From positions 930,001-994,000 of the forward strand of contig OZ241900.1 in the NCBI GenBank assembly GCA_965203615.1: 64,000 nt of DNA, written 5' to 3'. Source of the stretch: VXNE01 sp965203615. Lineage in GTDB: Bacteria; Pseudomonadota; Gammaproteobacteria; Pseudomonadales; Azotimanducaceae. The position numbers and the translations under genes are program-made. Shown here piece after piece: positions 31,470-41,818 of the stretch (positions are counted from its first letter, which is position 1; each line of letters begins with the position of its first letter). Under the pieces are notes generated by a model that saw only the letters and a program-made list of their open reading frames with translations, had not been told where the DNA came from and did no database searches.

Positions 31470-31592
31470 TTACGCACCTCTTCCGCCCCCATTATGGGAA
31501 TAATCTCGGGTTAAGGCGGGTGTATTGAGAATTATGCGCCTTTAGGCCTCACGACTCCAAGTCGCGGTCGACTCGCGGCCAAGCCCGAAGTG

Positions 31593-32908
<1,316 letters not shown>

Positions 32909-32912
<4 letters not shown>

Positions 32913-35587
32913 GAGATTCTTGGATTCGGCTTGTCCGGGTCGATGCCCATCTTTTCTATCGCGGCGCACACTTCGGCGGAAGCCAGGACCTGCCGCCGTG
33001 CGAGTTGCTCGAGCGCGGCGAGCGTGACGAATTTCTCGTCCACCTCGAAGAAGTGGCGCAGCTTCTCGCGCGTGTCGCTGCGCCCGAAACCATCGGTGCC
33101 AAGCACCCGGTACGGCGCATCGAAGTGCGGCCGGATCGATTCGGCATGCCTCCTGACGTAGTCCGTCGACGCCACGACCGGCACGTCGCCTTCAAGGCAC
33201 TCGGCGACGTGGGATCGACGCGGCTTCTCACCGGGATGCAGGAGGTTCCATCGTTCCACGTCCGCGCCGTTGCGCGCAAGCTCGGTGAAGCTGGTCACGC
33301 TCCACACTTCGGAGGAGATACCGTGCTCGTCCAGCAGCCGCTCCGCCGCCTTCAGCGACTCCCGCAGCACGGTGCCGCCTCCCAGCAAACGCACGCGTTT
33401 CGGATCGCCGTCGGCGAAGTCTCCGAAAGTGCGCAGCCGATACATGCCCTTCACGATCCCCTCGCGCACGGCCTTGGCCTTCGGCATGGGCGGCTGGGCA
33501 TAGTTCTCGTTCATCACCGTGATGTAGAAGAAAACGCGCTCGCCCTCGCCGTACATCCGCCTGAGCCCGTCGTGGATGATGACGGCGAGTTCGTGGGCAT
33601 AGCACGGATCGTAGGCCACGCAATTGGGTATCGCCGACGCCAGGAGGTGGCTATGGCCGTCCTGGTGCTGCAGGCCCTCCCCGTTCAGCGTCGTACGCCC
33701 CGCCGTGCCGCCGAGCAGGAATCCTCTCGCCTGCATGTCGCCGGCGGCCCAGGCGAGATCTCCCACGCGCTGAAAACCGAACATGGAGTAGAAGATGTAG
33801 AACGGGATCAGGGTATAGCGATGCGTACTGTAGGACGTCGCAGCGGCGAGCCAGGCGGAAAACGCTCCAGCCTCGTTGATGCCCTCTTCCAGCACCTGTC
33901 CGTCCCGGGACTCCCGGTACGCGGCGATCTCGCCCGAGTCTTCGGGTTCGTAGAGCTGACCCTCCGAGGAGTAGATCGCGAGCTGGCGAAACATGCCTTC
34001 CATGCCGAACGTGCGCGCCTCGTCGGGGACGATGGGTACGATGCGTTCGCCGATGTCCTTGTGGCGCACCAGCGTCGACAGGATGCGCACGAAAGCCATG
34101 GTCGTCGAAATGGCCCGCTCGCCGGACCCGTCGAGCTGACTCTTGAACAATGCCAGGTCCGGTGCCGGGATGCGCGTGTCGTCGAGCATGCGTTTCGGGA
34201 TGGGTCCGCCGAGTCGTTCCCGCTGCTTCTTGAGATAGATCGACTCGGGCGCGTCATCCGCCGGCCGATAGTAGGGCACGGCGGCGAGCTCCTCGTCGGA
34301 AAGCGGAACGTCGAAGCGGTCGCGGAAATGCTTGAGTCCCTCGAGGTCGAGTTTCTTGACCTGGTGGGTCGTGTTCTCCGATTCGCCCGCATCGCCCATG
34401 CCGTATCCCTTGACGGTCTTCGCGAGGATCACGGTCGGTTCGTCCTTGTGGTTCACGGCGGCGTGATAGGCGGCGAATACCTTGAACGGGTCGTGGCCAC
34501 CGCGATTCAGGCGCATGATGGCGTCGTCGGAGAGGTGTTCCACCAGGGCCCGGACCTCGGGGTGCCGGCCGAAGAAGTGCTCCCGGGTATAGCCGCCGCC
34601 CTTGGCCTTGTAATTCTGGTACTCGCCATCGACGGCTTCGTTCATCCGCTGCTGCAGCAACCCTGCCGTGTCCTTCGCCAGGATCGGATCCCAGTGGCGT
34701 CCCCACACGACCTTGATCACGTTCCAGCCGGCGCCGCGAAACTCCCCTTCCAGCTCCTGGATGATCTTGCCATTGCCGCGCACCGGGCCGTCCAGTCGCT
34801 GCAGGTTGCAGTTCACGACGAAGATCAGGTTGTCGAGCCGCTCGCGCCCCGCCAGCGACAGCACGCCGAGCGACTCGGGTTCGTCGCATTCGCCATCGCC
34901 GAGAAACGCCCAGACCTTGCGGTCGCCCATGGGGATCAGCCCGCGCCGGTCGAGGTACTTCATGATGTGGGCCTGGTAGATGGCCTGGATGGGGCCCAAG
35001 CCCATCGACACGGTGGGGAACTGCCAGTAGCCCGGCATGAGCCACGGATGCGGATAGGAGGAGAGCCCGCCGCCATCGACCTCGCGGCGAAAACGGTCCA
35101 GTTGCTCCACGGTCAGTCGGCCCTCGAGAAACGAGCGCGCATAGATTCCCGGGGCGCTGTGTCCCTGGAAGTAGATCAGGTCGCCCGCATGCGCGTCGGT
35201 AGGGCCGCGGAAGAAGTAGTTGAAGCCCACGTCATACAGGGTGGCCGCCGAAGCGAACGTGGAGATGTGCCCGCCAAGGTCGCCATCGCCCTTGTTGGCA
35301 CGGAGCACCATGGCGAGCGCGTTCCAGCGGATGAGCGAGCGAATGCGGCGTTCCATGAAGAGGTCGCCCGGCATGAAGGCCTCTTCGGTGGGCGGGATGG
35401 TGTTTCGATACGGGGTTGTCAGCACGTAGGGCAGGCGCTCGCCGGTCTGGGCGAGCCGGGAGGACAAACGCTCCATCAGCGAGTTCGCCCGATCCATCCC
35501 GTGTTCCCGGATGACCGACTCCAATGCGTCGAGCCACTCCTGGGTCTCCTCGGGATCGATGTCCTCAACGTGCCTCGTGTATTCCAT
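32909..35587 (-). CDS. aceE: Pyruvate dehydrogenase E1 component, homodimeric AceE type
   Basis: The thiamine-diphosphate enzyme decarboxylates pyruvate and reductively acetylates E2 lipoate. At 892 residues it has the full length of the gammaproteobacterial single-chain form. Visible marks are the N-terminal EYTRHVEDIDPEETQEWLDA, the ThDP motif GDGECDEPES ... NLIFVVNCNLQRLDGPVRGN, YGMGDAGESENTTHQVKKLD and VGDLAWAAGDMQARGFLLGG. The gene is followed by aceF with a 4-bp overlap and no lpd gene follows. A roughly 110-bp gap separates it from the ROK kinase upstream; no binding site for a regulator was identified. Confidence 0.96.
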
Positions 35588-35699
35588 CGCGTTCCGCTCA
35601 GGTCAGCGCGTATGCCCGTTTACACGCATTATATAGGCAGTCACCCGCGCTCTCCGGGAGTCCTGTCATTGCGTCGGACCGCCAGCCGAGCCAAGAGTC

Positions 35700-36617
35700 T
35701 CAGCCGTGCAGCCGCGCGGCGCCCAGTACGCCGCTTGCATCGCCGAACGCCGCTGGCCGGAGAGAGGTCTCGCCTTCGTGGGAAAAACCGTATCGGGGCA
35801 TGAGTTCCGGCACCCTTTCGTAGATTCGCCCGATGTTGGAAACGCCGCCGCCGAGTACGATGACATCCGGGTCGACGACATTGACGATCTGCGCCAGGGC
35901 CCGGGCGAGCATCGCGAAGTAGAGGTCCAGGGCGGGCGAATCCAGGGTCGCGATTTCCTCCGGAGTTCGAGCGACGCCTTCGAGTTGCTCGTACGTCTGT
36001 GCCAGCCCCGGGCCGGAGAGCCACGTTTCGACGCAATCCACCCGCCCGCAATAGCAGGTGCGGCTCCCGAGGCGCGCCTCGCACTCCCTCAAGCGGGGCT
36101 CGACGACCCGGTCGGCGCGGAGATAGGGCATCGGCGTGTGGCCCCACTCGCCACCCACCGCGTTCGCGCCGTGCAACAGGTCTCCGCCAATCACGATGCC
36201 CCCGCCCACCCCGGTTCCCAGGATGACACCGAACACGACGTGCGCGCCCCGGCCCGCACCGTCCCGCGCCTCCGATAGCGCAAAGCAGTTGGCGTCGTTG
36301 GCGATACGCACCCGGGGACCCAGGCGGCACACCAGGTCATCGAGCAGCGCCCGTCCGTTCAGCCATGTCGAATTGCAGTTCTTGAGCACGTGCCGCCGCG
36401 CCACCCACGCGCCGGGCGTGCCGATGCCCACCGGACAGGGGCCGCCGGCGCGCGCGTCCAGGTCATCGACAAAACGGCACAGCGCACCGAGCGTCGCCTC
36501 GTAGTCGCCCTGGGGCGCCGAACGGCGTTCGCGATGCGTCACTTCCCCGCAGGCGTTCATCAACACGCCTTCGATCTTCGTACCGCCGAGGTCGATGCCG
36601 ATCCGCAGGCTGGTCAT
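35700..36617 (-). CDS. ROK-family sugar kinase
   Basis: This is a 305-residue fructokinase/glucokinase/N-acetylglucosamine kinase relative. The ATP motif is IGIDLGGTKIEGVLMNACG at the N-terminus. The ROK signature and zinc-binding site are GGEWGHTPMPY and RTCYCGRVDCVETWLSGPG (Cys cluster CxCxxxxC, as in CxCGxxGCxE). The substrate Asp/Asn are in IANDANCFALSE. ATG 36617 was chosen because it starts the family domain at once; the open frame continues 264 bp upstream only because it runs through a repeat array. The start overlaps the ampD stop (ATGA), so the kinase and the AmpD amidase are translationally linked, which suggests a role in amino-sugar or cell-wall recycling (for example an N-acetylglucosamine or anhydromuramic-sugar kinase). 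Confidence 0.88.
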   Translation of the reverse strand: MTSLRIGIDLGGTKIEGVLMNACGEVTHRERRSAPQGDYEATLGALCRFVDDLDARAGGPCPVGIGTPGAWVARRHVLKNCNSTWLNGRALLDDLVCRLGPRVRIANDANCFALSEARDGAGRGAHVVFGVILGTGVGGGIVIGGDLLHGANAVGGEWGHTPMPYLRADRVVEPRLRECEARLGSRTCYCGRVDCVETWLSGPGLAQTYEQLEGVARTPEEIATLDSPALDLYFAMLARALAQIVNVVDPDVIVLGGGVSNIGRIYERVPELMPRYGFSHEGETSLRPAAFGDASGVLGAARLHG

Positions 36618-37396
36618 TTTTTGTGCGAGGGGTTTCGCCTCGCGCTGCTTTCTTTTGCGAGGGGTGCCCCCTCGGACTCCCCGGCTGAGGGCTCCTCTGC
36701 GAGGGACACCCTCGCGCTGCTTTTTTCTGCGAGGGACACCCTCGCGCTCCCGGGCTGAGGGCTGCTCTCTTGCGAGGGGTGCCCCCTCGCGCTCCCCGGC
36801 TGAGGGCTCTCTTTGTGCGAGGGGTGCCCCCTCGCGCTCCCCGGCTGAAGGCTCCAAAGCCCCCCTTGTACCCGCCGCCAATCAAAGTGTGGGCCCGGGT
36901 CGGTCTTGCGCCCCGGCGCGATTTCGCTGTGGCCCACCACCGCGCTCCGGTCGATGCGCGGATAGTGGGCAATCAGGGTGTCGAGAATGTCTGCGAGAGC
37001 GCCGTACTGTCGGTTCGTGTAGCCGGATTCGTCGGTGCCTTCGAGTTCGATGCCAACGGAAAAGTCGTTGCAACCGGTGCGGCCGCGCCAGCACGAAACC
37101 CCCGCGTGCCACGCGCGGCGATGCAAGGGGACGAACTGGGTAACCGCACCCCTGCGACTCACGAAGAGGTGGGCGGAGACGCGGACACCTTCCAGGTCGG
37201 CCAGGCGTGGATCGGCGGTGCAGTCCAGGGTGTTGCAAAAGAACCGCGCGACGGCACCCGTGCCGAATTCACCCGGGGGCAGCGAAATACCGTGCACAAC
37301 GATCAGGCATACGTCCAGGGGATCGGGACGGGCATTCTGATTCGGCGACCGCACGCGGCGGGCCTTCGTCAACCAATGATCGGGGCTTACAATCAC
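36614..37396 (-). CDS. ampD: AmpD, 1,6-anhydro-N-acetylmuramyl-L-alanine amidase, with repeat-encoded C-terminal tail
   Basis: AmpD cuts the peptide from anhydro-muropeptides in the cytoplasm during peptidoglycan recycling. The amidase core has VVHGISLPPGEFGTG, VSAHLFVSRRGAVTQFVPLH, RAWHAGVSCWRGRTGCNDFS, IGIELEGTDESGYTNRQYG and DRSAVVGHSEIAPGRKTDPG, covering the Zn and catalytic residues. The core ends with PHFDWRRV about 180 residues in, the normal end of AmpD. After that the frame continues for about 75 residues of low-complexity (PQPGSARGHPSQ and similar) encoded by the 36.6-36.86 kb repeat array. The GTG at 37396 is chosen; an ATG at 37435 would overlap the divergent nadC start by 12 bp. 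The stop overlaps the ROK kinase start. Confidence 0.9.
   Translation of the reverse strand: MIVSPDHWLTKARRVRSPNQNARPDPLDVCLIVVHGISLPPGEFGTGAVARFFCNTLDCTADPRLADLEGVRVSAHLFVSRRGAVTQFVPLHRRAWHAGVSCWRGRTGCNDFSVGIELEGTDESGYTNRQYGALADILDTLIAHYPRIDRSAVVGHSEIAPGRKTDPGPHFDWRRVQGGLWSLQPGSARGHPSHKESPQPGSARGHPSQESSPQPGSARVSLAEKSSARVSLAEEPSAGESEGAPLAKESSARRNPSHKK
36624..36857 (+). repeat. Array of six palindromic repeat units inside the ampD 3' end
   Basis: Units start at about 36624, 36656, 36698, 36728, 36771 and 36816 (spacing 30-45 bp). Each begins TGCGAGG and contains an 8- or 7-bp inverted repeat: GCGAGGGG-TGC-CCCCTCGC in the full units, GCGAGGG-ACA-CCCTCGC in two. The full units end with CTCCCCGGCTGAGGGCTC; short units end in a T-rich CTGCTTTCTTTT-like stretch. 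The array has no stop codon in any of the three minus-strand frames (ampD uses one, and another would extend the ROK kinase), and at least two plus-strand frames are open as well. The element also occurs once at 1471-1515. Confidence 0.92.
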
Positions 37397-37423
37397 AGCG
37401 CGATCATACGCAAGCGATAGTTC

Positions 37424-38275
37424 ATGCAACACCATCCTTTACCGCGCCGACCCTCACCGGAGATTGTCGCGGAAAACGTCCGCGCCGCCCTGGCGGAAGA
37501 TGTCGGCGGCGGCGATGTGACCGCGGAACTCGTGGGCCGCGATGCCGTCGCGCACGCCGTGGTGATATCCCGAAGCCGCGGCGTGTTCTGCGGAGCGCCC
37601 TGGGTCGTCGAAACGTGCCGACAGGCCGACGCCGGCATCCGCATCGGTCGCATTGCGGAGGACGGCGCCGAGTTGGCCCCGGAAGGCGTCGTGATGGAAC
37701 TGTCAGGCGCCGCCAGAAGCCTCCTGACAGCCGAAAGGACGATCCTCAATTTCGCCCAGCTCCTGTCCGGGACCGCCACGCGAGCGCGCGCCTATGCACA
37801 GGCTGTCGCCGGCACCAAGGCCCAGGTTCTCGACACGCGCAAGACCATTCCCGGCCTGCGAGCCGCCCAGAAGTACGCCGCCGCCGTCGGCGGCGTCCGC
37901 AATCATCGAACCGGGCTGTTCGACGCGTACCTGATCAAGGAAAACCACATCGCCGCGGCGGGCGGCATCGGGGTCGCGGTTCAACGCGCGCGGGATGCCC
38001 GACCGGACCTGGTCGTGGAGATAGAAGTCGAGGACATGGACCAATTCCGCGAAGCCCTTCGCGCCGAGCCGGACATCATCCTGCTCGACAATTTCTCCCC
38101 CGAGGCGACCTCCAAGGCGGTCCGGCGCAACGGGGGGCGCGTGAAGATCGAGGTTTCCGGCGGAATCAGGCTCGTCGACGTCGCCGCGATCGCGCGCCGC
38201 GGGGTCGACTACATCTCGGTCGGCGACATCACCAAACACGTCGAACCGGTCGACCTTTCGATGCGGTTCAGTTGA
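37424..38275 (+). CDS. nadC: Nicotinate-nucleotide pyrophosphorylase (quinolinate phosphoribosyltransferase)
   Basis: NadC turns quinolinate and PRPP into nicotinate mononucleotide in de novo NAD synthesis. It has 283 residues, normal. Key blocks are DTRKTIPGLRAAQKYAAAVG and VRNHRTGLFDAYLIKENH (substrate Arg/Lys/His residues), IEVEDMDQFREAL and VSGGIRLVDVAAIARRGVD. The ATG at 37424 is well placed; the gene is divergent from ampD with starts about 30 bp apart. The C-terminus MRFS is complete. Nothing in the surroundings links it to the repeat array. Confidence 0.95.
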   Translation: MQHHPLPRRPSPEIVAENVRAALAEDVGGGDVTAELVGRDAVAHAVVISRSRGVFCGAPWVVETCRQADAGIRIGRIAEDGAELAPEGVVMELSGAARSLLTAERTILNFAQLLSGTATRARAYAQAVAGTKAQVLDTRKTIPGLRAAQKYAAAVGGVRNHRTGLFDAYLIKENHIAAAGGIGVAVQRARDARPDLVVEIEVEDMDQFREALRAEPDIILLDNFSPEATSKAVRRNGGRVKIEVSGGIRLVDVAAIARRGVDYISVGDITKHVEPVDLSMRFS

Positions 38276-38410
38276 CGCCCGGCTGCCTGGGCTACGGACT
38301 CGCGCCGTCACAGGCAGATCTTCCGCGCTACCCGCGAAACTTGCGCGACAGAATCATCATGGGCCGGCGTTGGATCTGGACCGATGGCTGTCGGGCACGA
38401 GTTCGGGAGG

Positions 38411-40747
38411 TTACCCTTCGCCCGGGCGCAGCATCCGGTAGCCGACGCCACGCTCGTTGAAGATGTAGACAGGATCGGCGGCGGAGTCGCCCAGCTTGCC
38501 GCGCAGCTTCTTGACGAACGTGCGCACCAGTTCCTCGTTCGCGTGTTCGCGGCCGGCCCACACCTGGCGGAGCAACAAATCGTAGGTGGCGACGCGGCCC
38601 GCATTGGCGGACAGCACGCGCAGGAGGTCGAACTCGGTGGCGGTGAGCACGAGCGGCTCTCCACGGAGGGCCACGCGGCGCTCGTCGTAATTGATCTCGA
38701 GATCGCCGATGGTGAACGGTTCAGGCTCGGTGCGCCGACGCAACGCGGCCTGCACGCGGGCGACCAGTTCGGTCTGCGAGAAGGGCTTGACGATGTAGTC
38801 CGCCGCGCCGACCTCGAGCGCCCGGGCGATGGTTTCGTCGCGACCGTAGGCGGAGATGAAGATGACGGGGATATCGCCGAGTTCGGGAATCCGCTGGAGG
38901 AGTTCGATGCCGTCGGTGCCGGGCAGCAGGAGGTCGAGCAGGACCAGGTCGGGATTCTCCGAGCACAGCATTCGGGCCAGTTCGCGCGGCTCCCCGGTGA
39001 CGAGCGGCTCATAACCCGCGGCAGAGAGGGCGCCGCGCACGTAGATCAGCGTCTGCGGATCGTCGTCCACCACCAGCACGCGCGGCGCCGCACGACCGTC
39101 GCGGGTCGAGGCGACGGAGCGCGCGTCGGGGATCGGCGCTTCTTCGACGGCCGGGACAGTGAAGGTGAAGCGGGCGCCCGTCCCGGTGCCTTCGCTCTCG
39201 GCCCGGATGCGCCCGCCGTGCGCCTCCACCAGGCCCTTGCAGATGGCCAGCCCGAGTCCCGCACCGTGTTCGCGGGCACCCTTGAGAACGCCGGCGTGCT
39301 TGTCGAACAGGCGCGGCAACAATGCGGGCGGTACGCCCGTTCCCTGGTCGACCACCGAAACGGCGACGTGGACGCCGTCGAGAACTCCGGCGATGTGGAT
39401 CGGCGTCGCCCCAGGGGAGTGCCTGGCGGCGTTGGTGAGAAGATTGTTCAGCACCTGCGCGATGCGCTGGCGGTCGACCATGACGCGAGGCAGGTCGGGA
39501 GGCAGGTCGATGTCTACCGGATGGCGGGCGTTGGCACTCAGGAAGGTGGTCCGGGCCCGATCGACGAGAGTAGCCAGTTCTGTCGGTTCGGGGTCGACAG
39601 ACAGGGTGCCGGTCGCGATTCGTCCGGCGTCGAGCAGGTCGCGTATGAGCCCGTGCATCTGGTCCGCCTGCTCGTCGATGATGCGAAAAAACTGGCGCTG
39701 CTCGGCCCGGTCGAGGTCGGTCGCGGCGGATAGCACCGTCGCCGCGGAGCCCTTGATGGCGCTGAGCGGGGCGCGCAGCTCGTGGCTCACGAGGCTCAGG
39801 AACTCGGCGCGCTGGCGTTCCAGGTCTTCGAGCGGCTCCAGATCCTGCATGGTGACCACGACGGACACCACGGCCTTGTCCTCGCCACGGATCGACGTCA
39901 CGTTGATGAGCGTCGTGACACTTCGGCCGTCCGGTGTCGACAGCACCATCTCTTCGGCGCGGAGGGTCTCCCCCCGGTTGAGGGCGAGTGCGATGGGAAA
40001 TTCGTCGAGGGAAGTTTCACTTCCGTCGGCGCGCCGACAACTGATTACTTCGAGCAACTCTTCAATCGGACGTCCCGGCATGCGCAGGCCCTCGACGATG
40101 CGCAACGCCTCCCGGTTGACGGAAACCGGGCGGCCGCTGGCCGCGTCGAACACGACGACGCCGACCGGGGAGGTCTCGACCAGCGCCTCGAGGTCGGCCC
40201 GCGCGCGCCGCTCGTCGCGATGCGCGCGCGCGTTCGCGATCGCCGCAGCCGCGAGGGAGGCAAACAGCACAAGCGTTTCCTCGTCCTCGTCGGTGAACCC
40301 GGGCGCGCCCTGCTTCTCGGCGAGAAAGAAGATGCCGACGAGCGAGTCCCGGTGGCGCATCGGCATCACCTGCAGAGTGCGCGAGCGCATCAGGTCTGCC
40401 GACAGGCCCAGCCCGCGCACGTAGCCCGGCAGGTCGTCCAGCCTGAGGGGCCCGGGCTGGTCGAGCAGGTGCTCGAACAGGCGCTCGGCTTCCGGCCACG
40501 CGTTCAACTGGCTTTCCTCGTCCGCCGTGAAACCCGAAGTGACCCAGTCGAGCGGCCGACCGGCGGCATCGACGTTAGTAATGATGCCGTAGCGGGCACC
40601 CGTCAGACTGCAGGCGCCGGCGACCACCTCGCGAAGCACGGTCGTAACGTCAAGGCTCCCGGTGATGCGCAGCATGGCGCTGCTGAGAAGAGCACCACGC
40701 CGTCTGAGCGCCTCGTTCTGACGTTTGAGTTCCTGCGGACCAGGCAC
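38411..40747 (-). CDS. One-piece two-component regulator: GAF-PAS-HisKA-HATPase-REC-OmpR-type DNA-binding domain
   Basis: The 778-residue protein holds a complete two-component system. Order: GAF-like sensor (about 25-175, VTTVLREVVAGACSLTGARY), PAS-like domain (about 190-300), HisKA with phospho-His in LSLVSHELRAPLSAIKGS (about 321), HATPase with GAGLGLAICKGLVEAHGGRI (about 500-520), receiver with phospho-Asp in DLVLLDLLLPGTDGIEL (about 602) and its Lys in ADYIVKPFSQTEL, and a C-terminal winged helix (about 685-775) ending FVKKLRGKLGD / FNERGVGYRMLRPGEG. There are no transmembrane segments, so it is cytoplasmic. Starts with GTG. No separate kinase or regulator gene is nearby, so it is probably self-sufficient; targets are unknown. 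Confidence 0.9.
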   Translation of the reverse strand: MPGPQELKRQNEALRRRGALLSSAMLRITGSLDVTTVLREVVAGACSLTGARYGIITNVDAAGRPLDWVTSGFTADEESQLNAWPEAERLFEHLLDQPGPLRLDDLPGYVRGLGLSADLMRSRTLQVMPMRHRDSLVGIFFLAEKQGAPGFTDEDEETLVLFASLAAAAIANARAHRDERRARADLEALVETSPVGVVVFDAASGRPVSVNREALRIVEGLRMPGRPIEELLEVISCRRADGSETSLDEFPIALALNRGETLRAEEMVLSTPDGRSVTTLINVTSIRGEDKAVVSVVVTMQDLEPLEDLERQRAEFLSLVSHELRAPLSAIKGSAATVLSAATDLDRAEQRQFFRIIDEQADQMHGLIRDLLDAGRIATGTLSVDPEPTELATLVDRARTTFLSANARHPVDIDLPPDLPRVMVDRQRIAQVLNNLLTNAARHSPGATPIHIAGVLDGVHVAVSVVDQGTGVPPALLPRLFDKHAGVLKGAREHGAGLGLAICKGLVEAHGGRIRAESEGTGTGARFTFTVPAVEEAPIPDARSVASTRDGRAAPRVLVVDDDPQTLIYVRGALSAAGYEPLVTGEPRELARMLCSENPDLVLLDLLLPGTDGIELLQRIPELGDIPVIFISAYGRDETIARALEVGAADYIVKPFSQTELVARVQAALRRRTEPEPFTIGDLEINYDERRVALRGEPLVLTATEFDLLRVLSANAGRVATYDLLLRQVWAGREHANEELVRTFVKKLRGKLGDSAADPVYIFNERGVGYRMLRPGEG

Positions 40748-40891
40748 GGTCTCTCCGTCTGATGCACTGTCTGCGCATGGCGAACAAGTGCGGGCTCGCC
40801 AGGAATGCGCTTTTGTCAGAAGAGGATTTTAGCGGAAAGGACGCCAGAAATTGTTTCCCGGGAGTCCTCAGCCGGAGGATCTTCTGGAGTC

Positions 40892-40967
40892 TGGTGCCGG
40901 GACGGAGACTTGAACTCCGGACTCCCGCATTACGAATGCGGTGCTCTACCGACTGAGCTATCCCGGC
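40892..40967 (-). tRNA. tRNA-Thr (anticodon CGT)
   Basis: Read on the minus strand it folds into a standard cloverleaf. Acceptor arms are GCCGGGA and TCCCGGC, followed by discriminator A and an encoded CCA. The anticodon stem CCGCA / TGCGG holds the loop TTCGTAA, giving anticodon CGT, which reads the Thr codon ACG. The T arm contains GTTCAAG. The length is 76 nt including CCA. It lies in the gap upstream of the histidine-kinase gene. Confidence 0.95.
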
Positions 40968-41033
40968 GCGGATCCGGCCACTGTCTGGACGGATGCAAGG
41001 ATACTCGAAAAGGGCCGGTCGCGAAGGTCGGAA

Positions 41034-41303
41034 CTAACTCGATGTCGGCGGAGGATCGCCGAGTCGTCCCCGCATTCCACCGCGAAATTCCGATAGTTCA
41101 CGGGCGAGGCTTTGGTGATCCGTGGCCAGGTTATCGATCTTGTCTTCAACCCTGTCGAATCGTTGATCAATGGCTTCAAAACGCTGATCGATCACCTCGA
41201 AACGCCTGTCGAACTGGTTCCGGAACATGCGCGACATCAGTCCCATGAACGCGACGCTGACGCCGAGGTAGAACAGACCGAGCGAAATGACCGTCCATTC
41301 CAC
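41034..41303 (-). CDS. Small membrane-anchored coiled-coil protein
   Basis: This 89-residue protein has one N-terminal transmembrane helix (WTVISLGLFYLGVSVAFMGLM) and a soluble heptad-like repeat: FEVIDQRFEAIDQRFDRVED, where a 7-residue unit is repeated almost exactly, then a Leu-rich helix and a short Gly/Pro tail. Proteins like this often act as small membrane scaffolds; the family is not known to me. It lies between the tRNA and the pilin genes on the pilin strand. Confidence 0.6.
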   Translation of the reverse strand: MEWTVISLGLFYLGVSVAFMGLMSRMFRNQFDRRFEVIDQRFEAIDQRFDRVEDKIDNLATDHQSLARELSEFRGGMRGRLGDPPPTSS

Positions 41304-41399
41304 TATCGTTCTCCGGCGACCTTCAGCGCATCACGCGTCATTGGACTCACTGTACCCATGCGCCACCCGCCCCGCAATACGGCGTGCCTGACCAGGCAT

Positions 41400-41783
41400 T
41401 CAGCACGGCGTCCGGGCCGGCATGATCCGGCAGACCCGGCGGCCCTCGGCATCCGTGGCCGTGACCCGATAGCTCGAAGCCGTGGCTTCTTCGACGACAT
41501 AGGTCGCGCCTGTATCCGACGGCGGGCGCCAGCCCGTGGTATCGGTGAGGGATGTCTCCCCGGCCCGGGCGTCGTAGGTCCCCTCGGCATAGGCGCCGGT
41601 GCGCAACATCACATCCGCCTGAAAGACCTCCATCGTCGCGACGCTGTTGATCAGCGCGCCCGTCGCTGCAGATTCGACGTAGCCCCGGTAGAGCGGCGCG
41701 GCAATCGCGACGATGACGCCGAGAATGGCGACGGCGACCATCAACTCCACCAGGCTGAAGCCCGTACTGCCGATCAGGCGCAT
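41400..41783 (-). CDS. pilE: Type IV pilin (PilE/PilA-like)
   Basis: This 127-residue prepilin has the cleavage site at G in MRLIGSTG^FSLVELMVAVAIL, with the conserved Phe and the Glu at position 5 of the mature chain, then the hydrophobic assembly helix LGVIVAIAAPLYRGYV. The globular part is short and ends with a Cys pair (RRVCRIMPARTPC), as in many PilE proteins. GGAGG lies 7 nt before the ATG. The prepilin peptidase pilD is 4 kb away. Confidence 0.9.
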   Translation of the reverse strand: MRLIGSTGFSLVELMVAVAILGVIVAIAAPLYRGYVESAATGALINSVATMEVFQADVMLRTGAYAEGTYDARAGETSLTDTTGWRPPSDTGATYVVEEATASSYRVTATDAEGRRVCRIMPARTPC

Positions 41784-41818
41784 TGTTTTCCTCCCCTCGC
41801 CCCTGCCGGAAGCAGCGA

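Noticed and set aside
33005..35803. Long open frame on the plus strand opposite aceE
   Set aside because: Same codon-bias shadow; aceE on the other strand is full length and unmistakable.
36624..36857. CRISPR array
   Set aside because: Units are nearly contiguous with no unique spacers of even length, they lie inside a coding frame, and there are no cas genes.
36617..36881. N-terminal extension of the ROK kinase by 88 residues
   Set aside because: The extension is entirely repeat-array sequence; the kinase domain begins with the ATG at 36617, which overlaps the ampD stop in the usual coupled manner.
40860..40892. Intrinsic terminator after the tRNA
   Set aside because: A short hairpin (TCCTC-CGGCT-GAGGA) can be drawn on the minus strand but no T run follows.
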